Part shown: in pieces, positions 41,793 to 50,548 of the stretch
Layout of the letters: each line of letters begins with the position of its first letter
Position numbering within the stretch: the stretch's first letter is position 1
Assembly: GCA_015655045.1 (NCBI GenBank)
Contig: JAATFU010000005.1
Coordinates: 124,001-188,000 of the forward strand
DNA length: 64,000 nt
Direction: 5' to 3'
Source: Candidatus Saccharimonadota bacterium
GTDB lineage: Bacteria; Patescibacteriota; Saccharimonadia; Saccharimonadales; Saccharimonadaceae
Notes under the pieces: model-generated
Seen by the model: the letters and a program-made list of their open reading frames with translations, nothing else
Database searches by the model: none
What the model was told of the DNA's origin: nothing
Program-made: the position numbers and the translations under genes

Positions 41793-42388
41793 AAAAATCA
41801 AAGATGACGGCAACTAAATTACGGGGCCTTCTCGTTACGCTTGTTATTATCCTCGCGCTTCTTGTCGGCGTAGGCTTTTATTTTACGCAGATGCAACTCA
41901 AGCGATTCGCGATCGATGTCAGTCATACGATCGCCGATTCAAAGGCTACGGCCGAAAATGTTCAAAGCCTCCAGAAAGTTCAAGAAGAGCTGAGTGACCA
42001 ACAGGGCGCCCAAGCTAAAGCGAGTGCAATTGCCTCCACGCGAGATGGGTATCAGACACAAGTCATCAACGACATCGATACGTATGCCAACTTAACTGGT
42101 GTGGAGATCCAAAATTATGCATTTGCCGCCCCAGCCACAACGGCCACAACAGCAGCCACGACCCCTGCCGCCTCTGCAAGTGCACTTAGCTCTGCCTTCC
42201 AGACGGTGACCGTTTCACTGGTGAGTCCCGTTTCCTATACGCGGCTTCTCAAGTTTATTACTGCCATTGAGCATAACTTGCCAAAGATGCAGATAGCGAC
42301 AATTAACTTAAGCCGTTCTCCGACAGCTGGTGCAAGTTCAGATATGGTCACCACTGACACATTAACAATAGCGGTATATACTCAATAG
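41789..42388 (+). CDS. pilO: PilO-like type IV pilus assembly protein (199 aa)
   Basis: An N-terminal transmembrane helix (residues about 10-32, LLVTLVIILALLVGVGFYFT), then a coiled coil with VQSLQKVQEELSDQQ and a C-terminal alpha/beta domain (SPVSYTRLLKFITAIEHNLP) matching the PilO layout. An Ala/Thr-rich linker lies around residues 110-130. It is known in the family to pair with PilN. Sequence is divergent, so position and topology carry much of the call. Confidence 0.8.
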   Translation: MKKSKMTATKLRGLLVTLVIILALLVGVGFYFTQMQLKRFAIDVSHTIADSKATAENVQSLQKVQEELSDQQGAQAKASAIASTRDGYQTQVINDIDTYANLTGVEIQNYAFAAPATTATTAATTPAASASALSSAFQTVTVSLVSPVSYTRLLKFITAIEHNLPKMQIATINLSRSPTAGASSDMVTTDTLTIAVYTQ

Positions 42389-42394
42389 GAAGCT

Positions 42395-42682
42395 ATGAAA
42401 AATATTACTGTCTCCCAAGTTTTTAAACCAATTGGCAAATTCCTCCGACGAATTAATTTTACGTTGCTTATTGTCGTTATCTCAGGCGGCCTTGCCGTAG
42501 CTGTCTTGATGCTCAATACTATCCTGGAACAATCGTCTACCGATACGGGCTACGTGTCTGATTTAAGCCTCACCAGTTTTGACCAGACCACCATTGATCA
42601 GCTTGATAGCCTCACACCAAGTACCAGCAGTACCGGGAATATTACCCTGCCGACTGGCCGCATTAACCCATTTTCAGAATAG
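42395..42682 (+). CDS. Small membrane protein ending the pilus operon (95 aa)
   Basis: One transmembrane helix (residues about 22-44, FTLLIVVISGGLAVAVLMLN), then an extended Ser/Thr-rich segment ending in LPTGRINPFSE. The Gly-Arg...Pro-Phe ending resembles the G-R-x-P-F motif of PilP-type proteins, so it may replace PilP in the alignment complex. No other family is recognised. It starts 6 nt after pilO. Confidence 0.6.
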   Translation: MKNITVSQVFKPIGKFLRRINFTLLIVVISGGLAVAVLMLNTILEQSSTDTGYVSDLSLTSFDQTTIDQLDSLTPSTSSTGNITLPTGRINPFSE

Positions 42683-42711
42683 TTGGCGCCAGGGCATAAA
42701 ACGCTTATACT
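42683..42711 (+). promoter_or_regulatory. Promoter of the PRC-barrel gene, leaderless geometry
   Basis: TTGGCG (42683-42688), 17 nt, TATACT (42706-42711), then 6 nt (AGGAAT) and ATG 42718. Confidence 0.6.
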
Positions 42712-42717
42712 AGGAAT

Positions 42718-43305
42718 ATGCTTTTACTTGGATCACGCCTTATCGGCACCCCCATCATGAGCCTTCAGACGGGTACACGACTCGCTGAAACGAAAGCTCC
42801 CCTTATTGATCCAGCTAACTTAAAGATCATGGCCTATGAAGTTGAGGGACCTATGCTTGATGAGCACCCCTCTTTCCTACGTATTGCCGACGTTCGTGAA
42901 CTTAGTACCATTGGCATGATTATTGACAGTAGTGATGAGTTTATTGGCGTCGAAGATGTCATTAGCATTCACAAACTCTACGATCTTAGCTTTACCCTGA
43001 TTGGAAAAGCCGTGATTGATGAGACGAAACATAAACTCGGCAAGATTGAAGAATATAGCTTTGATACTGATAGCTTCATTATTCAGAAGCTCCACGTGAA
43101 GCGTGGTGTCTTCAAAAGCCTGACCGAAACGACGCTATTGGTTGATCGATCCCAGATTATCGAGATTAACGACCGACAAGTCATCGTCCGTACTACCGCC
43201 AAGAAGCTTGAGACCGTTACACGACCAGCGGCAACATTAAGCTACTCAAATCCCTTCCGACAAAATTCACCGCAAGTCGAAAACACTACCTCGTCCGAAC
43301 ATTAG
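42718..43305 (+). CDS. PRC-barrel domain protein (195 aa)
   Basis: Two PRC-barrel-like units: residues about 1-75 (GSRLIGTPIMSLQTGTRLAE, PLIDPANLKIMAYEVEG) and about 80-150 (LIGKAVIDETKHKLGKIEE, FIIQKLHVKRGVFK). The fold occurs in RimM and in photosynthetic reaction centre H subunits and usually mediates protein contacts. The tail is disordered (NPFRQNSPQVENTTSSEH). Its promoter predicts a leaderless mRNA. It overlaps the convergent recX by 4 bp. Confidence 0.78.
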   Translation: MLLLGSRLIGTPIMSLQTGTRLAETKAPLIDPANLKIMAYEVEGPMLDEHPSFLRIADVRELSTIGMIIDSSDEFIGVEDVISIHKLYDLSFTLIGKAVIDETKHKLGKIEEYSFDTDSFIIQKLHVKRGVFKSLTETTLLVDRSQIIEINDRQVIVRTTAKKLETVTRPAATLSYSNPFRQNSPQVENTTSSEH

Positions 43306-43940
43306 TCACTCTCAACGTTGAGTGCAGCTTTGATATCATCGTAGCTAAAACCTTGGCGAGCGAGATAGGCCATAAATTTCTGCGGTTCAGGATAATGAGA
43401 CTGCTTTTTACGGATAATCTTGGCAAGCTCCTCTTGATTGTTGCGTTCGGTTTCATGCAGCGCATTTTCAATAATTACCCGGTCCACGCCCTTACTCGCG
43501 AGTTCACTTTGGAGTTTACGAGAACTTACTCCTTTCGTTAGTGAACGATTTTCAACCCAATACCGGGCAAATTTAGTATCATCAACGTACCCTTTTTCTA
43601 CCAATCGCTCAAATACCCGTGTCGTTATTTCACTCGAGACACCTGGCCGCAACTCGCCAGTCTTCGTGCGCGCGGGACGAGTCTTACGATAGAGATACTC
43701 GCGGACTTCTTTGGCACTATGAGGCCGCATCAAGCAGTATTCCAGTGCACGACCGTACACTTTCCCGAATTGGCTCTCTTGCTCAAGCGTCTGAAGCTCA
43801 GACTCATCGAATTCTTTGCCGGTACGAAGTCCTAGTTCTGCAACTTGATATACATCGAGACTAAACCGATACACCCCCTCAACCGATACGTTGACTCGAT
43901 TAGGATTACGAGCTTGGATACTAATCGAGGTAATCTTCAT
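43302..43940 (-). CDS. recX: RecA regulatory protein RecX (212 aa)
   Basis: A helical-repeat protein that modulates RecA filaments. Typical segments are ALEYCLMRPHSAKEVREYL, VFERLVEKGYVDDTKFARYWVENR and GVSSRKLQSELASKGV. An N-terminal domain of about 50 residues (ITSISIQARNPNRVNVSVEG) is as in Gram-positive RecX. It follows recA by 14 nt on the same strand. Confidence 0.92.
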   Translation of the reverse strand: MKITSISIQARNPNRVNVSVEGVYRFSLDVYQVAELGLRTGKEFDESELQTLEQESQFGKVYGRALEYCLMRPHSAKEVREYLYRKTRPARTKTGELRPGVSSEITTRVFERLVEKGYVDDTKFARYWVENRSLTKGVSSRKLQSELASKGVDRVIIENALHETERNNQEELAKIIRKKQSHYPEPQKFMAYLARQGFSYDDIKAALNVESD

Positions 43941-43954
43941 GCACGCGCCGCTAC

Positions 43955-44995
43955 CTAGGCAGCTTCTTCAGCGACCTTAGCTCGAACCTTGGCTTCAATT
44001 TCAGCAAGGATTTCTGGGTTCTCTTTTAAGAATTGCTTACTTGCTTCACGGCCCTGGCCGATCTTTGCATCGCCATAATCAAACCATGCACCTGATTTAC
44101 CAACAATATTATGAAGCACCGCGAGATCGAGCACATCGCCCGTTTTTGAAATACCTTCGTTGTACATGATGTCAAATTCTGCTACCCGGAAAGGTGGCGC
44201 AATCTTATTCTTGACAACTTTCACCTTCGTACGATTACCGATAATCTCTTCGCCATTTTTAATCTGACCAGTTCGACGAATATCAAGTCGGACTGACGCG
44301 TAAAACTTCAGGGCATTTCCACCAGTCGTAGTTTCGGGATTACCAAACATTACCCCAATCTTCATACGAATTTGATTAATGAAGATAACTGTCGTGTGAC
44401 TTTTATTGATGATTCCCGTTAGTTTGCGTAGCGCCTGACTCATGAGTCGTGCTTGGAGGCCCATGTGGCTATCGCCCATGTCACCATCAATTTCAGCTTG
44501 TGGTACCAAGGCAGCTACTGAGTCAATCACGACAAGATCGACCGCATTTGACCGAACCAAAGTTTCGGCAATTTCAAGCGCCTGTTCACCATTATCCGGC
44601 TGAGATACGAGCAGATTGTCCGTATCGACACCGAGCCGCTTGGCGTAGGCTGGATCAAGCGCGTGCTCTGCATCGATAAAGGCCGCCGTACCACCTAAAC
44701 GCTGGACTTCAGCAATAGCATGTAAGGTGAGGGTCGTTTTACCAGAAGACTCCGGTCCATAGATTTCAAGGATACGTCCTTTTGGATAGCCTCCCCCTAG
44801 CGCAAGGTCAAGACTAAGTGAGCCACTGCTCACCAGTTCGACGTTGACAGTCGAAGTATCTCCAAGACGGCGAATCGCGCCGTCGCCAAAGGCTTTATTG
44901 ATTTGCTCTTGAGCTAGGCCCAGAGCCTTTAATTTACCTTCACTTGCAGTAGGCTTTTCAGATAGTGGGTCTTTCGTCGTTTTCTTTGCTGCCAT
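43955..44995 (-). CDS. recA: Recombinase RecA (346 aa)
   Basis: The DNA strand-exchange ATPase. [17 protein letters not shown] is Walker [18 protein letters not shown] Walker B, and the loop regions ([36 protein letters not shown]) are intact, as is [17 protein letters not shown]. Length is normal. A GAGAGGGA ribosome binding site lies 5 nt before the ATG. No LexA box could be pointed to in the upstream region. Confidence 0.98.
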   Translation of the reverse strand: MAAKKTTKDPLSEKPTASEGKLKALGLAQEQINKAFGDGAIRRLGDTSTVNVELVSSGSLSLDLALGGGYPKGRILEIYGPESSGKTTLTLHAIAEVQRLGGTAAFIDAEHALDPAYAKRLGVDTDNLLVSQPDNGEQALEIAETLVRSNAVDLVVIDSVAALVPQAEIDGDMGDSHMGLQARLMSQALRKLTGIINKSHTTVIFINQIRMKIGVMFGNPETTTGGNALKFYASVRLDIRRTGQIKNGEEIIGNRTKVKVVKNKIAPPFRVAEFDIMYNEGISKTGDVLDLAVLHNIVGKSGAWFDYGDAKIGQGREASKQFLKENPEILAEIEAKVRAKVAEEAA

Positions 44996-45048
44996 ATTAA
45001 TCCCTCTCTTTAGAACTATCTATTATTGTATAAGATTTTGGTGTAATT

Positions 45049-45057
45049 TGCTATAAT
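45049..45057 (+). promoter_or_regulatory. Extended -10 of the 45-kb prepilin, leaderless geometry
   Basis: TGC (45049-45051) and TATAAT (45052-45057), then 7 nt and ATG 45065. The earlier ATG at 45056 lies inside the hexamer. Confidence 0.6.
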
Positions 45058-45064
45058 GAAGCCA

Positions 45065-45460
45065 ATGAGCAAACGTTCGCGCGGTTTTACGGTTATTGAA
45101 ATTATCTTTGTCGTACTCCTTCTAGGAGCCGCCAGTATTATCTTTTTTGTCCAAAAGAATGCCGTGGAAGTGACTGCCCGCGATACTCAACGCAAGACAG
45201 CGATCAACGCCATGTACTACTCCCTTGAAGAGGTCTACTATCCAGCTCATCAGGCGTACCCAAGCACGATTGACGCCACCACCCTCCCATCCGTTGACCC
45301 GGCCCAGTTTAATGACCCTGATGGCATCGCTCTTGGCACCGCTGGTAGCGATTATAGTTATACCCCCACTAACTGTACCAACAACGTCTGCAAGAGCTAT
45401 ACACTCCGCACAACCCTTGAAAATGAAGCTGACTTTGTCAAAACCAGCCAGCATAACTAA
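45065..45460 (+). CDS. Type IV prepilin / pseudopilin (131 aa)
   Basis: The short leader MSKRSRG precedes FTVIEIIFVVLLLGAASIIF: cleavage after Gly, Phe +1 and Glu +5. A 100-residue globular part follows with two Cys (CTNNVC). The helix is followed by KNAVEVTARDTQRKTAINAM, matching GspG-type pseudopilins, where DxxRxxxI is common. ATG 45065 is chosen over 45056 because the latter overlaps the -10. It lies alone between recA and the convergent PH-domain gene. Confidence 0.88.
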   Translation: MSKRSRGFTVIEIIFVVLLLGAASIIFFVQKNAVEVTARDTQRKTAINAMYYSLEEVYYPAHQAYPSTIDATTLPSVDPAQFNDPDGIALGTAGSDYSYTPTNCTNNVCKSYTLRTTLENEADFVKTSQHN

Positions 45461-45482
45461 TTACTATTACTCTATACCGTGA

Positions 45483-46226
45483 CTAGCTTCGGTCCACGAG
45501 GCGACCATTTTTAAATGACTCAACGGCATCATTGAGTTCGGCGATGTGTTCACCCGGTTGAGCGACATAAATGAAAGTGTAGGTATTCTCATCCCCGACT
45601 GTGCTGAGGCGAATTGTGCCATAGCCAAGCATTTGTTGAATCAGTCCATTTTGGGTATAGCTGGCATCTTCCACACTTCCAAGGCTAATAGATTGCTGAC
45701 GATGATTAAACAAGCCAAGTTGAATATCTTGGATAACGCTTTCATTTGTCAGGTAAAAACGGTTGCCCGTATAGACGACGTAGGCAATATAGGTACCGAG
45801 GAAGACCAAGAGAATAAAGAGCAGGAGTGGAACGGCTGCAAATGATACATCAGCAAGGGAGCCAGTTAAATGAAAGAGTTGTACGACGATATCGTAGTTA
45901 AATAAAGCCGATAGGGCTAAAGCGGCAAGGATAATACCTAACGCGAGCGGAAGAAGTAGCCCAACGGGATGACGACGTATTTCTGAAATCACGTATTCGT
46001 CCTCGCTGAGGTTGAGTGTTGGGTATAGCTCGGTGGCCTTCTGGTGTTTAGCGTGGGTAGCAATGTCGACCGTTGGGGCTGCCGGACGAGAAGGTTGGAC
46101 TTCAGAAGGTTGCGTGACTGGCTGTGGCTCCGCTACTACTTTAGCCGGGTGGGCATAGAGTGGTTGACCATCCACGTCATACGCAACAGGGCGATCATAC
46201 TCAGTCGTTGGCTCATCAGGATTCAT
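45483..46226 (-). CDS. Membrane protein with bacterial PH (YdbS/bPH2-like) domain (247 aa)
   Basis: A disordered Pro-rich N-terminus (about 80 residues) is followed by two transmembrane helices (HPVGLLLPLALGIILAALAL and VPLLLFILLVFLGTYIAYVV) and a PH-like beta domain (NRFYLTNESVIQDIQLGLF, ISLGSVEDASYTQNG, YGTIRLSTVGDENTYTF). This order matches bPH2 membrane proteins. Function unknown. TGG TATACT (46241-46233) ends 6 nt before the ATG. Confidence 0.8.
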   Translation of the reverse strand: MNPDEPTTEYDRPVAYDVDGQPLYAHPAKVVAEPQPVTQPSEVQPSRPAAPTVDIATHAKHQKATELYPTLNLSEDEYVISEIRRHPVGLLLPLALGIILAALALSALFNYDIVVQLFHLTGSLADVSFAAVPLLLFILLVFLGTYIAYVVYTGNRFYLTNESVIQDIQLGLFNHRQQSISLGSVEDASYTQNGLIQQMLGYGTIRLSTVGDENTYTFIYVAQPGEHIAELNDAVESFKNGRLVDRS

Positions 46227-46232
46227 AGCCCT

Positions 46233-46241
46233 AGTATACCA
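46233..46241 (-). promoter_or_regulatory. Extended -10 of the PH-domain gene, leaderless geometry
   Basis: Minus strand TGG (46241-46239), TATACT (46238-46233), 6 nt (AGGGCT), ATG 46226. Confidence 0.55.
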
Positions 46242-46244
46242 ACT

Positions 46245-47261
46245 TTACTGCGTCTCATCATAAGTTTTTCCTAAGTGTTTATAGCCTTTCGCGGTCACCC
46301 GGCGACCACGAGGGGTCCGCTCAATAAAACCAATCTGGAGAAGATAGGGCTCATAGAAATCTTCAATCGTGGTAGCTTCATCACCCGTTAAGGCTGCGAT
46401 GGTGTTAAGGCCGACCGGATTCGTTCCGTAGTTCTCGATCATACTCCCTAAGAGGTTTCGATCACCGGGATCGAGGCCAAGTTCATCGATCTCAAGAAGT
46501 TGCAATGCGGCCGTGGTGATGGCTGTATCAATCATACCGTCACCATTCACATCGGCGTAATCACGTACTCGCCGCAGGAGTCGGTTCGCGATTCGGGGTG
46601 TCAGACGAGCCCTCGTCGAGAGCATTAAGGCGGCCTCGGGATGAATTTGACTATTAAGAATACCTGAAGCTCGAGTGATGATTTGAGCTATCTCTTCGGT
46701 CGTATAGAATTCAAGACGATGAATCAAGCCAAAGCGATCACGCAGCGGTGCCGATAAGGCTCCCGTTCGAGTCGTTGCACCAATGACCGTAAATTTTGGT
46801 AAATCCAAACGAACACTGCGAGCAGCTGGGCCTTTGCCAATCATAATATCGAGCTTAAAGTCTTCCATGGCACTATAGAGCACCTCTTCGACAGTTCGGC
46901 CCAGGCGGTGGATCTCATCAATGAAGAGCACGTCGCCATCACTGAGGTTGGTGAGAATACTCGCCAGGTCTCCAGCTCGCTCAATTGCCGACCCGGACGT
47001 AATACGAATGTTTGTACCCATCTCGTGGGCAATGACCGTCGCCATAGTGGTCTTACCAAGCCCCGGAGGACCATACAGCAAAATATGATCAATTGGTTCG
47101 CTTCGTTTCTTCGCCGCGTCAATAGCCAGCTTCAAATTCAACTTTAACCGTTCTTGACCAGTATAATCGGCAAACGTTGTGGGACGAAGACTGACTTCAA
47201 TCAACTGTTCGTCGGTATCTTCGTCGTGGATAGTCGTATCAATAATTCGTTCGATTGCCAT
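46245..47261 (-). CDS. ruvB: Holliday junction branch-migration helicase RuvB (338 aa)
   Basis: The AAA+ motor of Ruv[23 protein letters not shown] is Walker [21 protein letters not shown] Walker B, and sensor 1 ([22 protein letters not shown]) and the C-terminal winged helix ([21 protein letters not shown]) are intact. It starts 2 nt after ruvA. Confidence 0.97.
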   Translation of the reverse strand: MAIERIIDTTIHDEDTDEQLIEVSLRPTTFADYTGQERLKLNLKLAIDAAKKRSEPIDHILLYGPPGLGKTTMATVIAHEMGTNIRITSGSAIERAGDLASILTNLSDGDVLFIDEIHRLGRTVEEVLYSAMEDFKLDIMIGKGPAARSVRLDLPKFTVIGATTRTGALSAPLRDRFGLIHRLEFYTTEEIAQIITRASGILNSQIHPEAALMLSTRARLTPRIANRLLRRVRDYADVNGDGMIDTAITTAALQLLEIDELGLDPGDRNLLGSMIENYGTNPVGLNTIAALTGDEATTIEDFYEPYLLQIGFIERTPRGRRVTAKGYKHLGKTYDETQ

Positions 47262-47263
47262 TG

Positions 47264-47839
47264 TTATCCTCGTAACGCTTGTGTAACGCGATCAGCAGTT
47301 GAAAGTTCAGTCGAGATACCCTCAAGCGCTTTACTGGCATCATTTAAGGTATAGCCGAGCGCCATCAGAGCCTCAAGCGCCTCGTCGTTTGTTGCGATTG
47401 GGTGAGATAGGCCAAACGAGTTAACGTCCGTTCGTAGAGCTAAACCAACCTTATCAGATAGATCAACCGCCACGCGCTCGGCCGTCTTTTTGCCGACACC
47501 GCTCGCCTTAGTAATGTAGGCGCTGTCGCTGTTAGCAATCGCATTGCGCACCTGTTCACTATCTCCAAGGGATAAGATAGCGAGGGCCGCTTTTGGCCCC
47601 ACGCCTTGCACGGTAATAAGAAGTTCAAAAAGCTTTTTAGCTGCCAGACTACTGAAACCAAACAACTCCTGTGATTGTTCGCGAATATGGTGATAGGTAT
47701 AAAATTTAATCTCTTGCCCCAGCAATGCTGAATCAAAATCACCAGCGGGCACCTGGATTTCATAGCCAATCCCCTGGACGTCAACAATGACGGCAGAGTT
47801 AAATTTTTCGGCCACTACTCCAAAGACATGCGCTATCAT
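47264..47839 (-). CDS. ruvA: Holliday junction DNA-binding protein RuvA (191 aa)
   Basis: Domain I OB-fold ([18 protein letters not shown]), two HhH motifs ([39 protein letters not shown]) and the C-terminal RuvB-binding domain ([22 protein letters not shown]). TGA GATAAT ends 7 nt before the ATG, giving ruvAB its own promoter. This fits its separation from ruvC by the 47.9-51.0 kb insertion. Confidence 0.96.
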   Translation of the reverse strand: MIAHVFGVVAEKFNSAVIVDVQGIGYEIQVPAGDFDSALLGQEIKFYTYHHIREQSQELFGFSSLAAKKLFELLITVQGVGPKAALAILSLGDSEQVRNAIANSDSAYITKASGVGKKTAERVAVDLSDKVGLALRTDVNSFGLSHPIATNDEALEALMALGYTLNDASKALEGISTELSTADRVTQALRG

Positions 47840-47883
47840 ATGACTTATTATCTCATAATCTCCCAGTTTCTTATAGTACCCCT

Positions 47884-47940
47884 ATGTCACTGCACGAAAA
47901 GAGGATCTGCATGTTAAATGTACCATCACTCCCTTGCTAA
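47884..47940 (+). CDS. Possible 18-aa leaderless ORF heading the inserted operon
   Basis: TATAGT (47872-47877) is followed after 6 nt by ATG 47884 and 18 codons (MSLHEKRICMLNVPSLPC). The next gene starts 36 nt later. It may be a leader peptide or simply mark the operon promoter. No homology is claimed. Confidence 0.3.
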   Translation: MSLHEKRICMLNVPSLPC

Positions 47941-47976
47941 CATCCTTCTCATGCTTTATAAATAAGTAGAGATATT

Positions 47977-48093
47977 ATGAGTAGAGTATTTGTCGGCATT
48001 ACTAGCACAACTATCACCCTTACTGGCCGAGGGTTAGTTGAGCTTAGGGTGGACTACCCCACAAATGCTCCACAGATTGCGATAAGTATTTAA
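47977..48093 (+). CDS. Small unknown protein (38 aa) coupled to the LamG-like gene
   Basis: A 38-codon frame (MSRVFVGITSTTITLTGRG to the end) whose TAA overlaps the next ATG (TAATG), so translation is probably coupled. It looks like a short beta-rich peptide. In phages, similar very short genes precede tail-fibre genes, but no homologue is recognised. Confidence 0.45.
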   Translation: MSRVFVGITSTTITLTGRGLVELRVDYPTNAPQIAISI

Positions 48094-48923
48094 TGGGCGT
48101 ACTTGATGTCCCGGGCATCCCATCTGCAGCAGTTGATGTAAAGATCTCATCGGCTGTTACGGCGGCCGTCACAGCCGCACTTGCTAATAAAAGCGTGGGA
48201 ATCACACTCGTACAAGGTAGCGGACTTGCTTACACGACAGGCACATTGACGGCGCTCTTTGGCACCCCAACTTATGCGACTGGCGAGAAAGGCGCAAATC
48301 TCACTCAAAACCCTCAACCAAGCGATATCACTGGCGTTTATACATTTGAATTTGACTTCACCCAGGCTATCGCCCGAACAGGCGATGTCGTTCTACTCGA
48401 CTTTTCGAATAGGTGGATTGGCATAACGCCAGCTGGCCTCATTTACTATAATACTGATACCACCACCTTTGGTCCGAATCTCTACAATGGCACAAAGCAC
48501 CATATCGCGATCGCCTTAAACAGAATTGCCGGTGTCTCAACCGGTCTGGTTGGCATCTGGATTGATGGTATACAGGTCGCTAGCACTATTGCTAATTCAT
48601 CCACTCCTGTCTGGCCCGGTTGGTCAGTGGGTGGTCGCTTTACCTCAGGCGGTTCCGCTGCTAATACGGCCCTGCTCGGGAATCTACGGGTTTCCTTTGG
48701 CACAACAAGTCGCTATGTAGCTGGAAACTTTGTCGTACCGACTCGTCCTTATACGTGGGATGCAACCACCCGAGTAATTGCGCCTTTACAAACTGACCTT
48801 TCGAGTTATGTACCCGGAACGGGCTATCCGCCTCGACCTTCTGTCGCGGGCGGAGCAGTCACGTATGTTGGACTGAGTACTCCGACTGATATGCTAACAA
48901 AAGATAGATGGTATCAGATATGA
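48093..48923 (+). CDS. LamG/concanavalin-like beta-sandwich protein, phage-tail-like (276 aa)
   Basis: The N-terminus (AAVDVKISSAVTAAVTAALANK) resembles the helical leader of actinophage minor tail proteins. The body reads as a concanavalin-type beta sandwich (GVYTFEFDFTQAIARTGDVV, HHIAIALNRIAGVSTGLVGI, WIDGIQVASTIANSSTPVW, LLGNLRVSFGTTSRY). No signal peptide or membrane helix. The stop overlaps the start of the SGNH gene (ATGA). Carbohydrate binding is the likely role. The family call is by fold pattern only. Confidence 0.5.
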   Translation: MGVLDVPGIPSAAVDVKISSAVTAAVTAALANKSVGITLVQGSGLAYTTGTLTALFGTPTYATGEKGANLTQNPQPSDITGVYTFEFDFTQAIARTGDVVLLDFSNRWIGITPAGLIYYNTDTTTFGPNLYNGTKHHIAIALNRIAGVSTGLVGIWIDGIQVASTIANSSTPVWPGWSVGGRFTSGGSAANTALLGNLRVSFGTTSRYVAGNFVVPTRPYTWDATTRVIAPLQTDLSSYVPGTGYPPRPSVAGGAVTYVGLSTPTDMLTKDRWYQI

Positions 48924-49963
48924 GCACTATTGCGCCCAACGATGTTAATATTCTCTACTCTCCGTACACATGGAAGCTTGAAGCCACGAAGGCCTCGTCA
49001 ATGTGCTCAGGTGCGTATCTCAAGGCAACTATCGAAGGTAGCCCAGCTGATTTGACAATGCTTTTTGATCAGACGAACCTTGCGAGCACACACGGTGCCA
49101 TTGTCTATCGAGTTGATGCGGGCACATGGACTCGCTTAACAGTCAGTGGTACATCCTACGCCTTAACACTGGACACATCATGGCCTGTGCATACTGTTGA
49201 GATTATTATTGCCGTGCGCGGAGGCGTCACACCAATCTGGCCAGCCCCCCCAAACGGTGTGATTCAATTTGCCGGCTTCTCGTCAACCACAGCTATTAAT
49301 ACCCGCAAGGTCCAGGCTCGAGCATTACACGGCTATGCACTTGGGGATTCTCTTGCGATGGGAATTCTAGCAGGAGCGGCTACGGCAAATGACGCCCGCT
49401 ATGGCTGGGCATATGGCCTTGGAGATAACCTTGGTGCTGATATAGGGGTCCACGGCTTTGGAGGGGTAGGACTCACCCAAACCGGTGATGGTGGCGTGCC
49501 TGTTTTTGGCACAATCTGGAATCAGCTTTGGGATGGCGAACTCGTTGATTTTACAACCATTCCCCCAGATTTTATGGCGACAATGCCCGGGACAAATGAT
49601 AGCACCGACGATGCAACAGTCACTGCCGCCGCAGTCTCATTACTCAATGCGATGTTAGCCGCCACCCCGGCTACCTGTCCTATTTTTCTTATCCGAGCCC
49701 TTAAAGGATCTAAGGCAACGGCTATCCAAGCAGCTATCGCTGCCTGCACAACACCCACACGAGTTCACTGGATCGACACAACAGGTTGGTGGGTAGCGGC
49801 CGACTCGAGTGACGGAACTCATCCTTACGGATACGCAAACGTTAATGATATTACCCCCCGGCTCGCCGAAGCAATGTCTCCTATTATCCTCGCAGCCAAG
49901 TCTCCTTCAACTGTGACAAATACCTTCGTCTATAACGGTACGGCATGGATAGCAGCTGCGTAG
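48920..49963 (+). CDS. SGNH/GDSL esterase with N-terminal beta domain (347 aa)
   Basis: An N-terminal jelly-roll-like region (residues about 1-135) is followed by an SGNH hydrolase: ALGDSLAMGIL (block I Ser near residue 146), MATMPGTNDSTDD (block III Asn) and SSDGTHPYGYANV (block V Asp-His). This order matches CE2-like acetyl-xylan or glycan deacetylases and some phage tail enzymes. There is no signal peptide. ATG 48920 overlaps the LamG-like gene's stop. The two neighbours probably form one glycan-binding and deacetylating unit. Confidence 0.72.
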   Translation: MSTIAPNDVNILYSPYTWKLEATKASSMCSGAYLKATIEGSPADLTMLFDQTNLASTHGAIVYRVDAGTWTRLTVSGTSYALTLDTSWPVHTVEIIIAVRGGVTPIWPAPPNGVIQFAGFSSTTAINTRKVQARALHGYALGDSLAMGILAGAATANDARYGWAYGLGDNLGADIGVHGFGGVGLTQTGDGGVPVFGTIWNQLWDGELVDFTTIPPDFMATMPGTNDSTDDATVTAAAVSLLNAMLAATPATCPIFLIRALKGSKATAIQAAIAACTTPTRVHWIDTTGWWVAADSSDGTHPYGYANVNDITPRLAEAMSPIILAAKSPSTVTNTFVYNGTAWIAAA

Positions 49964-49995
49964 TTAATACGTAGTAGTCTATTTTATAAAGCACT

Positions 49996-50004
49996 TGGTA
50001 TACT
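49996..50004 (+). promoter_or_regulatory. Extended -10 of the 154-aa gene, leaderless geometry
   Basis: TGG (49996-49998), TATACT (49999-50004), 7 nt (TGGAGAG), ATG 50012. Confidence 0.55.
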
Positions 50005-50011
50005 TGGAGAG

Positions 50012-50476
50012 ATGAACAACAATTTTGAACATGATATCACGGACATGGTCACTCATGCCGTTACGAGCCTCGATCACTGGTACGGCGTTCAATCCGAAGA
50101 CGAAGAATTTGGTGCTGAGCTTCTCGATATTGCCGACGAACGACTTGGCCACGCCCTTGAACTCGCCCACCAGAGTCAGGAACTAAGCATTTACCTCTAC
50201 GTTGGACACACGGCACTTTCAACATTCCTCTTTAAGAGCCACGCCTATACGGCGAGTGTCACTCCGGGCAAAGATAGAGATATTCATCGCGCCTCAAGCC
50301 GCGTGGCCCTTACCTATGCCCATGACCATGTCGTAAACCCCGAATATCATAGGCTACCTCGACTATACGTGGGCGACTATCGCTCTATTCATAGCGAACT
50401 GCTGGCCACCACCTTAGCCCAGGGTGGTCGACTTGAGATTGTCTCTACCCTGCCCGATCAAGTATCGAAGGGGTAG
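50012..50476 (+). CDS. Unknown protein, first of a paralogous pair (154 aa)
   Basis: No family recognised. Soluble, helical N-terminal half and a C-terminal half ending with PRLYVGDYRSIHSELLATTL and LEIVSTLPD. The next gene's protein ends with a nearly matching block (PRMYVGSTFMIHSELLAQTL, LDIVSNLPD), so they are tandem paralogues. A leaderless promoter precedes it. It lies within the insertion between ruvA and ruvC. Confidence 0.6.
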   Translation: MNNNFEHDITDMVTHAVTSLDHWYGVQSEDEEFGAELLDIADERLGHALELAHQSQELSIYLYVGHTALSTFLFKSHAYTASVTPGKDRDIHRASSRVALTYAHDHVVNPEYHRLPRLYVGDYRSIHSELLATTLAQGGRLEIVSTLPDQVSKG

Positions 50477-50548
50477 GCTACAACCCCGGCTCCACACATG
50501 TCGGTTATGTTTTACGAATTATTGTCCGTACTATATACTCCTAACTAT

